Positions 8,508 through 16,551 of a stretch of 64,000 nt of DNA are shown here, one piece after another. Position 1 is the stretch's first letter. The number at the start of each line of letters is the position of its first letter. A program made the translations under genes and the position numbers. The notes below the pieces were generated by a model. The model saw only the letters and a list, made by a program, of their open reading frames with translations, did not search any database and was not told the origin of the DNA. The DNA comes from Ilumatobacteraceae bacterium (lineage in GTDB: Bacteria; Actinomycetota; Acidimicrobiia; Acidimicrobiales; Ilumatobacteraceae): assembly GCA_013213745.1 (NCBI GenBank), contig JABSQH010000090.1, positions 32,210-96,209 on the forward strand, written 5' to 3'.

Positions 8508-10240
8508 GCCACCGCTCCCTGGCCGATCTGCGATTCGACGATCTCGATGTAGGTCGGGCACGTATCGAGCAGCTCGGCGTGGGTGCCGCGACCGATGATG
8601 CAGCCGTCGTCGAGCACGAGGATCTGGTCGGCGTCGGTGATCGTCGACACGCGTTGCGCCACGATCAGCACGGCCGCGTTGGCCGTGTGCGGTTGCAACG
8701 CCTCCCGCAATCGGGCGTCGGTGGCGAGGTCGAGGGCCGAGAACGAGTCGTCGAACACGTACAGCTCGGGTTTCACCACGAGCGCCCGGGCAATGCACAG
8801 ACGCTGGCGCTGGCCGCCCGAGACGTTGGTGCCGCCCTGCGTGATCGGTGCGTCCAGGCCATCGGGCATCGTCTGCACGAAACCGGCTGCCTGTGCCACC
8901 TCCAGCGCCTCCCACAATTCCTCGTCGGTGGCGTCCGGCCGCCCGTAGCGCAGGTTCGAGGCCACGGTGCCGGAGAACAGGAACGGCCTCTGCGGCACGT
9001 AGCCGACCCGACTCCACAGCAGATCGAGGTCGAGGCGGCGGACGTCGACACCGTCGACGAGCACGGTCCCGCCGGTGGCATCGGCGAGACGCGACACCAG
9101 GTTGACCGCCGTGGTCTTGCCAGCACCGGTGCTCCCGATGATCGCCGTGGTCGTGCCGGCCTCGACGCGGAACGACAGATCGCCGAGCACCGGCCGGTCG
9201 GCGCCCGGGTAGGCGAATGCAACGTCGCGAAACTCGAGCGTGCCGTGTTCGGGCGTCTCGGTCACCGGGTCATCGGGCTGGCGAACGGTCGACTCGGTCT
9301 CGAGCACTTCGACGACTCGTGCGGCGGCGACCGCCGCACGAGGGATCATCGACACCATGAACGTGACCATCACGACTGCGAACAGGATCTGGATCAGGTA
9401 GGTGAGGTAGGCGACCATCGCCCCGATCTCCATGTCGCCGGCACCGATGCGATCGCCGCCGATCCAGATCACCGACACGCTCGAGATGTTGATGATCAGC
9501 ATCACCGTCGGGAACGTCGCCGCCATCAGGCGCCCAGCGCGCAGTGCGGTCTGGGTGAGCTCGTCGTTGGCCTGCTCGAACCGTTCGGTCTCGAGCGGCT
9601 CGCGGACGAACGCTCGCACCACCCGCATTCCGGCGATCTGCTCGCGCAGCACGAGGTTCACCCGGTCGATGCGCAACTGCATCGCCTGGAACGACGGGAC
9701 CATCCGATACACGATCGATCCGAGCGAGATCACCGCCGCTGGGATTGCGAACAGGATGATCACCGACAGCCCGAGGTCCTCACGAACGGCGAAGAAGATC
9801 CCGATCACCAAGTTGAGCGGGGCAGTGATCATCATCGTCACCGCCATCACGACGAGCATCTGGATCTGCTGGACGTCGTTGGTGGTACGGGTGATCAAGG
9901 ACGGCGCACCGAACTGGCCGACCTCGCGAGCCGAAAAGCCGGTCACGGTGTGGAACAGGTCGCGCCGGATGTCGCGTCCGAACGCCATCGCCGCCTGCGC
10001 CCCGTACCAGACGGCGGCCGCAGCGAACACGATCTGCACGAGCGTGAAGGCCATCATCACGCCGCCCATCGTGATGATGTAGTCGTTGTCGCCGAGCAGC
10101 ACGCCGTTGTCGATCAGCAGCGCGTTGATGGTCGGGAGGGTGAGCGCGGCAAACGTCTGGATCGCCTGGAGGACAACGACCAGGGTGAGCAGCTGCCGGT
10201 ACGGCCCGAGGTGGCTCTTGAGAAGCTGCCACAGCTTCAT
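8504..10240 (-). CDS. ABC exporter half-transporter, degenerate ATPase subunit
   Basis: This 578-residue half-transporter has six membrane helices in the first ~310 residues and a nucleotide-binding domain. Walker A is GSTGAGKT (369-376) and the signature VSGGQ (473-477) is intact. However, Walker B ends LYVFDD, so Asp498 replaces the catalytic Glu, and Gln529 replaces the H-loop His. Both changes are hallmarks of the degenerate half of heterodimeric exporters such as the TM287/288 and LmrCD families. It overlaps the TetR gene upstream and the partner subunit downstream by ATGA (4 bases each), so all three should be translated together. It is probably a drug or lipid exporter induced through the TetR regulator. 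Confidence 0.92.
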   Translation of the reverse strand: MKLWQLLKSHLGPYRQLLTLVVVLQAIQTFAALTLPTINALLIDNGVLLGDNDYIITMGGVMMAFTLVQIVFAAAAVWYGAQAAMAFGRDIRRDLFHTVTGFSAREVGQFGAPSLITRTTNDVQQIQMLVVMAVTMMITAPLNLVIGIFFAVREDLGLSVIILFAIPAAVISLGSIVYRMVPSFQAMQLRIDRVNLVLREQIAGMRVVRAFVREPLETERFEQANDELTQTALRAGRLMAATFPTVMLIINISSVSVIWIGGDRIGAGDMEIGAMVAYLTYLIQILFAVVMVTFMVSMIPRAAVAAARVVEVLETESTVRQPDDPVTETPEHGTLEFRDVAFAYPGADRPVLGDLSFRVEAGTTTAIIGSTGAGKTTAVNLVSRLADATGGTVLVDGVDVRRLDLDLLWSRVGYVPQRPFLFSGTVASNLRYGRPDATDEELWEALEVAQAAGFVQTMPDGLDAPITQGGTNVSGGQRQRLCIARALVVKPELYVFDDSFSALDLATDARLREALQPHTANAAVLIVAQRVSTITDADQILVLDDGCIIGRGTHAELLDTCPTYIEIVESQIGQGAVA

Positions 10241-10848
10241 GCCATCCCCTCGCCCGCTTGCGTGCGGCCGACGCCGTGGAGGACGAGGTCGACGATGTCG
10301 GTTGCGCTCGCTGCCTCGGCGGCGATCAGCGGATGGGTGAGCGACATCGTGAGCGCGCGGAGGTAGCGGGCGGCCGTTGCCGGTTCGGTGCGGATGCGGC
10401 CCGGGTGGGCGGCGAACAGCTTTGCCAGCTCGGGGCTATCGGTCATCGGACCGCGTACCTGCTCGTGGCGCTTCGCGCTGAGGTGCGAGAGCAATGTCCA
10501 GACGTCGACCACGCGCTTTTGGAGCAACACGGTGGCCTCCAGCAGTTGGTCCTCGAAGGATCGACTCCGGTCGATCCCCCGCAGAGCCGCCTCCAACGGC
10601 GCCTGGTCGACCGTGGCGTCGAGGACCGCGTCGAGCAACTCGTCCTTGTCGGCGAAGACCCGGAAGATGGTCCCCTCGGCGATGCCAGCGGCGGTGGCGA
10701 TCTGCTTGGTGGTGATCGCTTCACCGTGCTCGACGAGCAATGGCCGCACCGCCTCGACGATCGCGGCCCGACGCTCCTGCGGCGCCATGGCGGTGGCCCG
10801 CTTCGTCGGTGCGGCCGAGGGCGGTCGCGTCGCTGCTTGGCTCTTCAC
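10237..10848 (-). CDS. TetR-family repressor of the ABC exporter operon
   Basis: This is a 203-residue TetR-type regulator. The helix-turn-helix is at the N-terminal side (ITTKQIATAAGIAEGTIFRVF), followed by the usual helical ligand domain. Its stop overlaps the exporter start as ATGA. I place the start at the GTG at 10848 because a perfect 20-base palindrome lies at 10865-10884, within the longer open frame; translation from further upstream would put the operator inside the coding sequence. A later ATG at 10788 (MAPQERRA) is also possible. The regulator most likely binds its own operator and represses itself and the two exporter genes. The inducing ligand is unknown. Confidence 0.88.
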   Translation of the reverse strand: MKSQAATRPPSAAPTKRATAMAPQERRAAIVEAVRPLLVEHGEAITTKQIATAAGIAEGTIFRVFADKDELLDAVLDATVDQAPLEAALRGIDRSRSFEDQLLEATVLLQKRVVDVWTLLSHLSAKRHEQVRGPMTDSPELAKLFAAHPGRIRTEPATAARYLRALTMSLTHPLIAAEAASATDIVDLVLHGVGRTQAGEGMA

Positions 10849-10864
10849 GGCGGCGCACTCTAGT

Positions 10865-10884
10865 GTGAGTGAGCGCTCACTCAC
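10865..10884. promoter_or_regulatory. TetR operator, perfect 20-bp palindrome
   Basis: GTGAGTGAGCGCTCACTCAC is an exact inverted repeat. It contains the TGAGTGAGCGCTCACTCA form seen as an operator of many actinobacterial TetR regulators. It lies 16 bases upstream of the likely tetR start, where it would overlap the promoter of the tetR-exporter operon and mediate autorepression. Confidence 0.75.
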
Positions 10885-10912
10885 GCAGGCGAGCCCCTCG
10901 ATGGGGATGTTG

Positions 10913-10957
10913 TTTGGGGCGCACGGGTCCCGGTTGGCGACACAGACCCGCCCCAAA
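10913..10957 (-). terminator. Hairpin downstream of the Nudix gene
   Basis: TTTGGGG pairs with CCCCAAA (7 bp), and after a 4-base bulge CGGGTC pairs with GACCCG (6 bp), closing a 15-base loop. It lies between the end of the Nudix gene and the TetR operator, so it could terminate Nudix transcription on the minus strand. There is no clear T-run after it. Confidence 0.4.
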
Positions 10958-11006
10958 GCGACGCATCGAACGAGCGATCCGCGCCCGGACGCACCGGCGC
11001 CCCGGC

Positions 11007-11558
11007 TTAGTGACGATCAGCGAGATGGAGGAGCAGGCCGCGCAGGCCGGGGTCGGCGCGATCGATCGCCGCCTCCCACGAGAACCAGTCGATCTCCTGG
11101 CTCTCGCCCTCCGGCGGGGCAGGGTCACGTTCATCCCCGCCAAGCAGGTAGCGCAGGTCGAGATGGGTGTGCCCACGCCCACCTTCATGAACATCGACAT
11201 GCAACAACTCGGGAACACCCGACCGGTCGGGGACACCGATGAAGTCGAGATCCAGCCCGGTCTCCTCGTTGCATTCCCGCAAAGCTCCATCCCACGGAGT
11301 CTCCCCAGGCTCGAGATGACCTCCTGGCTGCAGCCACAGCCCGAGGCGCTTGTGGCGCAACAACAGCACCCCGCGGGCGCTGACGACGATCCCCGACCCG
11401 GTCACGTGCACCCGCCCTGCTTCGTATGAGAACGGATCGGCAAGTTCGTCATAAGCTGCGATGAAGTCGGCGATCGACCGCTCCTCACGGGCATCGACCG
11501 CTTGCCGCCCGGCCACATCGGCCCGGACACGACGGCGAACCACATCCACCCCGACCAC
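11007..11558 (-). CDS. Nudix hydrolase
   Basis: This 183-residue protein carries a complete Nudix box, G-x5-E-x7-REx-x-EE-x-G, in the segment GHLEPGETPWDGALRECNEE followed by TG. Such enzymes hydrolyse nucleoside diphosphates linked to another moiety and need Mg2+ bound by the box glutamates. The strand before the box (LLLRHKRLGLWLQPGG) is typical for the fold. The region after the box, with GRGHTHLDLRYLLGG, resembles Nudix proteins annotated as generic hydrolases, so the substrate cannot be named. It is divergent from the response regulator gene, which starts within about 120 bases, and is followed by a hairpin. Confidence 0.88.
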   Translation of the reverse strand: MVGVDVVRRRVRADVAGRQAVDAREERSIADFIAAYDELADPFSYEAGRVHVTGSGIVVSARGVLLLRHKRLGLWLQPGGHLEPGETPWDGALRECNEETGLDLDFIGVPDRSGVPELLHVDVHEGGRGHTHLDLRYLLGGDERDPAPPEGESQEIDWFSWEAAIDRADPGLRGLLLHLADRH

Positions 11559-11677
11559 ACCACCGGTGTAGCAGGGGCCAGAATGACATGCCTGACATTT
11601 CCCGACGATTTCCGCTTGAGTTCGCCAGACCCATGGCCGATACCCACCTGAAGGACGCGAGCAGCGGACGGGACTCC

Positions 11678-12448
11678 ATGGGCAACGACATCAATCTGGC
11701 ACCTCGAATCTTGATCGCAGTCGCTGATCCCGACGTGCGCCGTCAGGGCGTTGCTGCGCTGCGCGGCGCCGGGTTCTGCGTCAGCGCTCCGACCGACGGC
11801 GAGGCGGCGCTGCTCCTGGCCGAGTCGTTCTCCCCGGATGTGCTGATCGTCGACGCCAGTGTCCGCACCCCGAACGGCCGTCCGCTCTACGAGCATTTGC
11901 GCGAGTCAACCGAGCACTACCTGCTGTGCATCACCGACGACCACAACGATCACTCCCGCGCTGCACTCTTGCGCGCCGGCGCCGACGACGCGGTCTCGCT
12001 CCCGGTCTCCGCCGACGAACTCGCCGCACGTTGCTCTGCCATGCTGCGTCGACCACGCGAGATGCAACCGCGCACGGACGGCAACGGCTCCGCGACAACC
12101 CTTTCACTCGGCCCGTTGACGATCGATCTGGGTCGCCGCGAAGTGCGTGTCGACGACAACGAACTGCCGACGACGCGCATCGAGTTCTCGCTGCTCGAGC
12201 AGCTGTGTCGACGCCCGACCGAGGTGTGCACCCGCGAAGATCTCCTCGACGCAGTGTGGGGCCCACAGTGGGTCGGCGATCACCACGTCGTCGATGTCCA
12301 TCTGTCGAATCTGCGCCGCAAGCTCGACAAGATCGCCCCTGGGATCAAGGTGATCCACACTGTGCGAGGCGTCGGATTCCGGCTCGCCAACGATGTCACC
12401 GACTCACTCGACATGTCGCCGGTGTTCGGCTTGGCGACAGCGATCTGA
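11678..12448 (+). CDS. Orphan OmpR/PhoB-type response regulator
   Basis: The product has about 256 residues: a receiver domain (about 8-120) and a C-terminal winged-helix DNA-binding domain (about 140-240, with CTREDLLDAVWGPQW and VDVHLSNLRRKLD). The phosphoacceptor region DVLIVDASV and an acidic pair in AVADPD are present. The conserved Lys of receivers is missing: the strand reads VSLPVSADEL where LTKPF is expected, so activation may be unusual or phosphorylation-independent. No histidine kinase lies nearby. In-frame ATGs at 11588 and 11633 are alternatives; 11678 is chosen because the receiver begins only nine residues later. Target genes are unknown. Confidence 0.85.
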   Translation: MGNDINLAPRILIAVADPDVRRQGVAALRGAGFCVSAPTDGEAALLLAESFSPDVLIVDASVRTPNGRPLYEHLRESTEHYLLCITDDHNDHSRAALLRAGADDAVSLPVSADELAARCSAMLRRPREMQPRTDGNGSATTLSLGPLTIDLGRREVRVDDNELPTTRIEFSLLEQLCRRPTEVCTREDLLDAVWGPQWVGDHHVVDVHLSNLRRKLDKIAPGIKVIHTVRGVGFRLANDVTDSLDMSPVFGLATAI

Positions 12449-12515
12449 CAGCAACGATTGGCGGCCGCGCCGAGCCCGTTTGACGGCTGAGTCGAGACCA
12501 ATCGATGAGCTGCGC

Positions 12516-14156
12516 TCAGTCGTAGCGCGCCAGCAGCCACCACCGCCGATGCTCGGCGGCGACGAGCACAGCCTGTCCATCGTCGGCGACGATCTGCAGG
12601 CGGGCCAACCGTCGATGTCGCTGCGGCTCCCACCAACGCTCCTCGATCGGCCATGGGCCGGCCCACTCGCTGATCAACCGGCGGCAGACGCGTCGCCACC
12701 CCGCGGTCTCATCGCCATCGAGTTCCCACCAGCTGGCCGGGGCTGCGGACATCTCCCCGCGCCCATCGACGACGACCATGCTCCCGCCGTCGTCGAGTAC
12801 CTCGATCGGCAACGGCTCGACGAAAACGGTGGCCGGCGACGGAGCAGGCAGCCCACCGGGCCAGGGCCCCTGAGGCCCGCTGCCGGTGCCGGCCGACGAC
12901 ACCGCCCGCGCCCGCTGGTCGAGATCGACTGTTACTGCCGGTACCCACCTGTACCGGTCGGCCGGAAGCCGACCGCCATTCCATACCGGGACGGTCACCT
13001 CGTGTTCAGATGTCAGCGTGCTCAGCCGAGCGATCGCTCGACCGGCTCGGCGGTCAGCTTCGGATGAACCACCCCACAAGCCCAGCTGTAGCCCCTCGTC
13101 GGCGCGGAGCTCGACGGGTGCCAGACGGAGCGCAGAGACCCCACCGGTGAGTGCCTGGTCGCTGCCACGGGGTAGTGAGATCCATGCATCGAGCTGCCAG
13201 CGAACGCGCTCGACGACCGCTGCGGAGTTGAGCCCTTCGGACCGATACCACGAGCGCTCGGAGCGCTCGCCGTGTTCGCTCTCGAGGTCGACGACCAACC
13301 GCGTACACACTTGGCCGATGGCGGCCAGTGCGGCGACCATTTCGTCGGCCAGATGTTTGGCGACGAACACCACCGGGTCGGAGCGCTCGACGGGCGTGTC
13401 GAAGATGTGCTCGACCCGACGGTCGGGGTCGGGATCGACGGTGGACGGCGGTCGAGGATCGGCACCGCTGGCGAGCGCATGGGCATGAACACCGGTCGGT
13501 CCGAACCGTCCGAGCACGTCGACTGGATCGAGTGCAGCCAGGTCGCCGAGTCGCCGCATTCCGAGCCTGGTGAACAGTTCGACCAGATCGGCATCAACCT
13601 CACCGAGTGCGTGGAGCCAACCGATCGGCAACGACGCACAGAATGCTGCCGATGTGCCTGCGTCGACCACGACCGTCGCCCGACGTGTGATTGCCAAGCG
13701 AGCGGCGATTCCCGAGGCGAACCGACCGTCAGCGATCCCGACGCCGACACGGACCGGCGTGCGCATGCTGTCGATGGCCAACTCGACAATGCGCTCGGCG
13801 AGTATCGCCTCACCACCGAGGTAACGCGAGGGACCTCGGGTGGCCACGGTGAGCCATCCCGGCTCGATCACGTCGAGGCGTGGCGACAGGTCGGCGATGG
13901 CCCGCAGCGTCGGCTCGAAGACGCGCGCATCGCGCTCGGGGTCGTGATCGATCAACTCGAGTTGTGGGCAGCGTTGCTGGGCTGACCGTCGTCGCTGCCC
14001 GACCAGCACACCCTGTTCGGCGGCTGCGGGGGTGCGAGCGACCACGCGATTGGCGGCGAGCACCGCTGCGGGATGGCCGGGATCGCATCCTGCAGCAACG
14101 GTCGGCCAGTCGGCACACCACAACGTCGCCAACCGTGATGGCGCAACCTCACTCAT
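12516..14156 (-). CDS. imuB: ImuB, catalytically inactive Y-family polymerase-like mutasome subunit
   Basis: This 546-residue protein has the Y-family polymerase architecture but lacks the active-site acids. The first motif reads LATLWCADWP where a DxD-type strand is expected, and the later SxDE region reads LTVATRGPSRYLGG. Such ImuB proteins act as a hub rather than a polymerase, linking DnaE2 and ImuA to the sliding clamp. A clamp-binding motif of the QLxLW type is visible as QLGLWGG in the second half, and the C-terminus ends WWLLARYD, like mycobacterial ImuB. The ATG at 14156 overlaps the imuA stop by 8 bases, which implies translational coupling; an in-frame start at 14216 would lie deep inside imuA. 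Expression should follow the LexA box before imuA. Confidence 0.88.
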   Translation of the reverse strand: MSEVAPSRLATLWCADWPTVAAGCDPGHPAAVLAANRVVARTPAAAEQGVLVGQRRRSAQQRCPQLELIDHDPERDARVFEPTLRAIADLSPRLDVIEPGWLTVATRGPSRYLGGEAILAERIVELAIDSMRTPVRVGVGIADGRFASGIAARLAITRRATVVVDAGTSAAFCASLPIGWLHALGEVDADLVELFTRLGMRRLGDLAALDPVDVLGRFGPTGVHAHALASGADPRPPSTVDPDPDRRVEHIFDTPVERSDPVVFVAKHLADEMVAALAAIGQVCTRLVVDLESEHGERSERSWYRSEGLNSAAVVERVRWQLDAWISLPRGSDQALTGGVSALRLAPVELRADEGLQLGLWGGSSEADRRAGRAIARLSTLTSEHEVTVPVWNGGRLPADRYRWVPAVTVDLDQRARAVSSAGTGSGPQGPWPGGLPAPSPATVFVEPLPIEVLDDGGSMVVVDGRGEMSAAPASWWELDGDETAGWRRVCRRLISEWAGPWPIEERWWEPQRHRRLARLQIVADDGQAVLVAAEHRRWWLLARYD

Positions 14157-14781
14157 GGCGCGCCGGCCCGGAGATGTCCACGCGTTGACGTCGCTGCCCG
14201 CCATGGCGGCGACCACCGATCGAGAGCTCTACCGAGCACGAACGTAGATGACCCGCGCCGGCGGTGATGCCAGACCACTGCGGGGCCGCACTGCGCACGA
14301 CGACGTCGACCGCACATCCCGCCGGTGGCTCGCCGAGGACGACGAGCACCGCTCCTCGTCGGCGAACGCGATCGACGAGACGGCGGAACACCCCTGGACG
14401 CAGGCCGTCGGGCAAGGTGGTCAGCACCACATCGAATCCATCGACAGCAGCGGCCGCGAGTTCGGCCCATCTCGTTGTCGGCCCATCGACCGCCACCACA
14501 CGCTCGAGCGCCACGCCACATTCACTCAGCGCATCGAGCCCGATCGTCGGTATTTGCAACAGACACACCCAGGCACCCTCGGCGACCGCTGGAGCGATCA
14601 GCTGAGCCGCTGTCGTGGTCGCCAACGGCCCGGCGGTGGCCATGCTGTGCCCACGCACGATGTGCTGCCTCGACAACACACTCGCCAGGACCGTGGGGGC
14701 CGGGAACGTGCGTTCACCGGCGAGTGCGACCGGCGCAACACGGGCACGAAGCTGTTCGAGGACCGCGGGGCTGGCAGCCAT
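14149..14781 (-). CDS. imuA: ImuA-type (ImuA') SOS mutagenesis accessory protein
   Basis: This 210-residue protein lies immediately upstream of imuB and overlaps it, the arrangement of the imuA'-imuB operon in actinobacteria. It resembles a RecA-like core (SMATAGPLATTTAAQL, GAWVCLLQIPTIGLDAL, RVVAVDG, GFDVVLTTLP, RGAVLVVLGEP) without an intact Walker A lysine, as expected for ImuA' proteins, which bind ImuB rather than act as recombinases. A perfect LexA box lies 23 bases before the ATG. The family is divergent, so the call rests on fold-like pattern plus operon context. Confidence 0.78.
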   Translation of the reverse strand: MAASPAVLEQLRARVAPVALAGERTFPAPTVLASVLSRQHIVRGHSMATAGPLATTTAAQLIAPAVAEGAWVCLLQIPTIGLDALSECGVALERVVAVDGPTTRWAELAAAAVDGFDVVLTTLPDGLRPGVFRRLVDRVRRRGAVLVVLGEPPAGCAVDVVVRSAAPQWSGITAGAGHLRSCSVELSIGGRRHGGQRRQRVDISGPARHE

Positions 14782-14803
14782 CGCGCCACCCTATCCGCGA
14801 ATC

Positions 14804-14815
14804 GAACATACGTTC
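14804..14815 (-). promoter_or_regulatory. LexA (SOS) box upstream of imuA-imuB
   Basis: GAACATACGTTC preceded by TC gives TCGAACATACGTTC, matching the mycobacterial LexA consensus TCGAAC-N4-GTTC. It is 23 bases upstream of the imuA start and predicts co-induction with dnaE2, which has the same type of site. Confidence 0.82.
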
Positions 14816-14850
14816 CCATCGCGTTCGGAGTGGTTCTCTGTGCTGGCGGG

Positions 14851-15306
14851 CTATCCCTGCTTGGCCTTCCACCGCTCGCGGCCGGCACGGCTGCGTTCGA
14901 GCAGATGGGCCGGGACGAGCTGAGCAGCGGCTGACTGGGCGCTGTCGCCGCCGCCTGCGTCGGCGGCGACAGCAGCGGGCTCGTCTGGTTGGAGGTCTTC
15001 GAACGACGGTGGCTCGACGCCAGGGCGCCAGTACTGGTACAGATCGCGCACTACATCGACGAGACCGACCGCATCGAAACCCTTGTTCAGGTCGACGGTG
15101 ATCATGTTGGCGTAGATGTGCAACGAATCGACGGCCCCGGTGGCGAACATCCGTCGCGCCAACTCGTCGGACGGCGTGTTGCCGACGGCCTCGTCGGCAG
15201 AGCGGAACCGCTCGTGCCCCTGACCTGACAATGTGCGATTGAGCTCGAAACGCACCACGCCCGGCGTCGTGCTCGGCTTCTCTTGGACGGCAACGGGTTG
15301 GCCCAT
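14851..15306 (-). CDS. Nfu N-terminal-domain-like protein
   Basis: The product has 151 residues. The first ~90 resemble the Nfu_N domain (N-terminal domain of NifU-like proteins): TTPGVVRFELNRTLSG, then SADEAVGNTPSDELARRMF, and YANMITVDLNKGFD. It has no cysteines, so it cannot hold an iron-sulfur cluster by itself. The C-terminal third is Ala/Glu-rich and probably flexible, ending in a basic helix. The ATG at 15306 (MGQPVAVQEK) is preferred over a GTG four codons earlier. It sits between the VWA operon and the imu operon on the same strand without an obvious link. Its role is unknown; it might be a partner or regulator of Fe-S assembly. Confidence 0.6.
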   Translation of the reverse strand: MGQPVAVQEKPSTTPGVVRFELNRTLSGQGHERFRSADEAVGNTPSDELARRMFATGAVDSLHIYANMITVDLNKGFDAVGLVDVVRDLYQYWRPGVEPPSFEDLQPDEPAAVAADAGGGDSAQSAAAQLVPAHLLERSRAGRERWKAKQG

Positions 15307-15363
15307 GACGACGAGCACGCTACCCCGACCAGTCGCACCGAGCGATATCCCATCGACTGCAGC

Positions 15364-16551
15364 TCAGGCGAGCACCTCGCCCAACACCGCTGGAAACTCG
15401 GCGGGGGTCACCGCCATGACCGTCGCCCCGAGATGCCGGAGCGCTTCAGCATTGTGGGCGTCGTGCGCCGGCGTTCCCTCATCGCTCAGAGCCAGCAGGA
15501 CAACGAGCTCGACTCCCGATGTGATCAACGCCCGAGCCCGGCTGAGCAGCAACGCCTCGTCGCCGCCTTCGAACAGATCGGAGACGAGGAACAACACCGA
15601 ACATTGTGGCGTCTCGATCAACCGTTGGCAGTACCCCAGGGCTGCTGCGATGTCGGTGCCGCCCCCGAGCTGCACGCCGAACAGCACCTCGACGGGATCG
15701 TGGAGGTACGAGGTGAGATCGGTGATCGCAGTGTCGAAGGCAACCAGGTGGGTCCGCAATGCCGGCAGCTGAGCGAGCACGCCAGCGAACAACGAGGCGT
15801 AGACCACACTGTCGGCCATCGACCCGGACTGATCGACGGCGATCACTACATCGCGAGCGATCCCCCGTCGACGGCGGGAATACCCCACCAACCGCTCTGG
15901 AACGATGGTCCGCTGCTCGGGCAGCCAATGCCGCAGGTTGGCTGCAATGGTCCGGTCCCAGTCGACGTCGCCCGGACGCGGCCGCCGAGTACGCGCCGAG
16001 CGGGCCAACGCTCCGCGCACCGCGGCCCGTGTCGGCTCTGCGAGCCGGCGCTCGACCGCAGCCAATACGTCGCCGATCACCCGCCGCGCCGCCGCCCTGG
16101 TCTCGTCGGGCAGCGAGCGATTCAGTTCGACGAGCAGCGTCACCAGGTGGAGATCTGGTTCCACCGACGACAACAGCTCGGGTTCGAGCAACAGCTCGCG
16201 CAACTCCAAGCGGTCGATGGCGTCGCGCTGCAACACCTGCACCACCGGTGTCGAGAAGTATCGCCGAATGTCACCGAGCCACCGGACCACCCCGGGGCGA
16301 GAGCGCCCCAGGCCGCCTCGGCGAGCGGCGCTGCGGGTGCCCTCCTGCCGGTCGTACAGCACCCCGAGCGCGCTGTCGATACCAATGTCGTCACCGTCGA
16401 GCTGCGCACCGCCGGCATCGCCATCGAGCGCCATGTCTCCAGCATCGTCACCTGACGTATCACTCACAGATTCGTCGGGCGATGCACCGAGCACGAGTCG
16501 CCATCGACGAACTCGTTCGCGTTCGGAAACACGCTCACGGAGATCGCTCAC
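15364..16551 (-). CDS. CoxE-like VWA-domain protein, last gene of the MoxR operon
   Basis: This 395-residue protein has an N-terminal helical region with an acidic linker (Asp/Gly-rich, residues about 25-60) and a C-terminal von Willebrand A domain. The metal-ion-dependent adhesion site is intact: DQSGSM for DxSxS and GGGTDIAAAL for the conserved Thr. VWA proteins of this type work with MoxR AAA+ ATPases, either as adaptors or as the part that is remodelled. The GTG start at 16551 gives a 4-base GTGA overlap with the DUF5682 gene. No signal peptide is seen, so it is probably cytoplasmic. Residues about 120-220 are helical with repeated Arg/Leu, consistent with a protein-binding scaffold. Confidence 0.85.
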   Translation of the reverse strand: MSDLRERVSERERVRRWRLVLGASPDESVSDTSGDDAGDMALDGDAGGAQLDGDDIGIDSALGVLYDRQEGTRSAARRGGLGRSRPGVVRWLGDIRRYFSTPVVQVLQRDAIDRLELRELLLEPELLSSVEPDLHLVTLLVELNRSLPDETRAAARRVIGDVLAAVERRLAEPTRAAVRGALARSARTRRPRPGDVDWDRTIAANLRHWLPEQRTIVPERLVGYSRRRRGIARDVVIAVDQSGSMADSVVYASLFAGVLAQLPALRTHLVAFDTAITDLTSYLHDPVEVLFGVQLGGGTDIAAALGYCQRLIETPQCSVLFLVSDLFEGGDEALLLSRARALITSGVELVVLLALSDEGTPAHDAHNAEALRHLGATVMAVTPAEFPAVLGEVLA

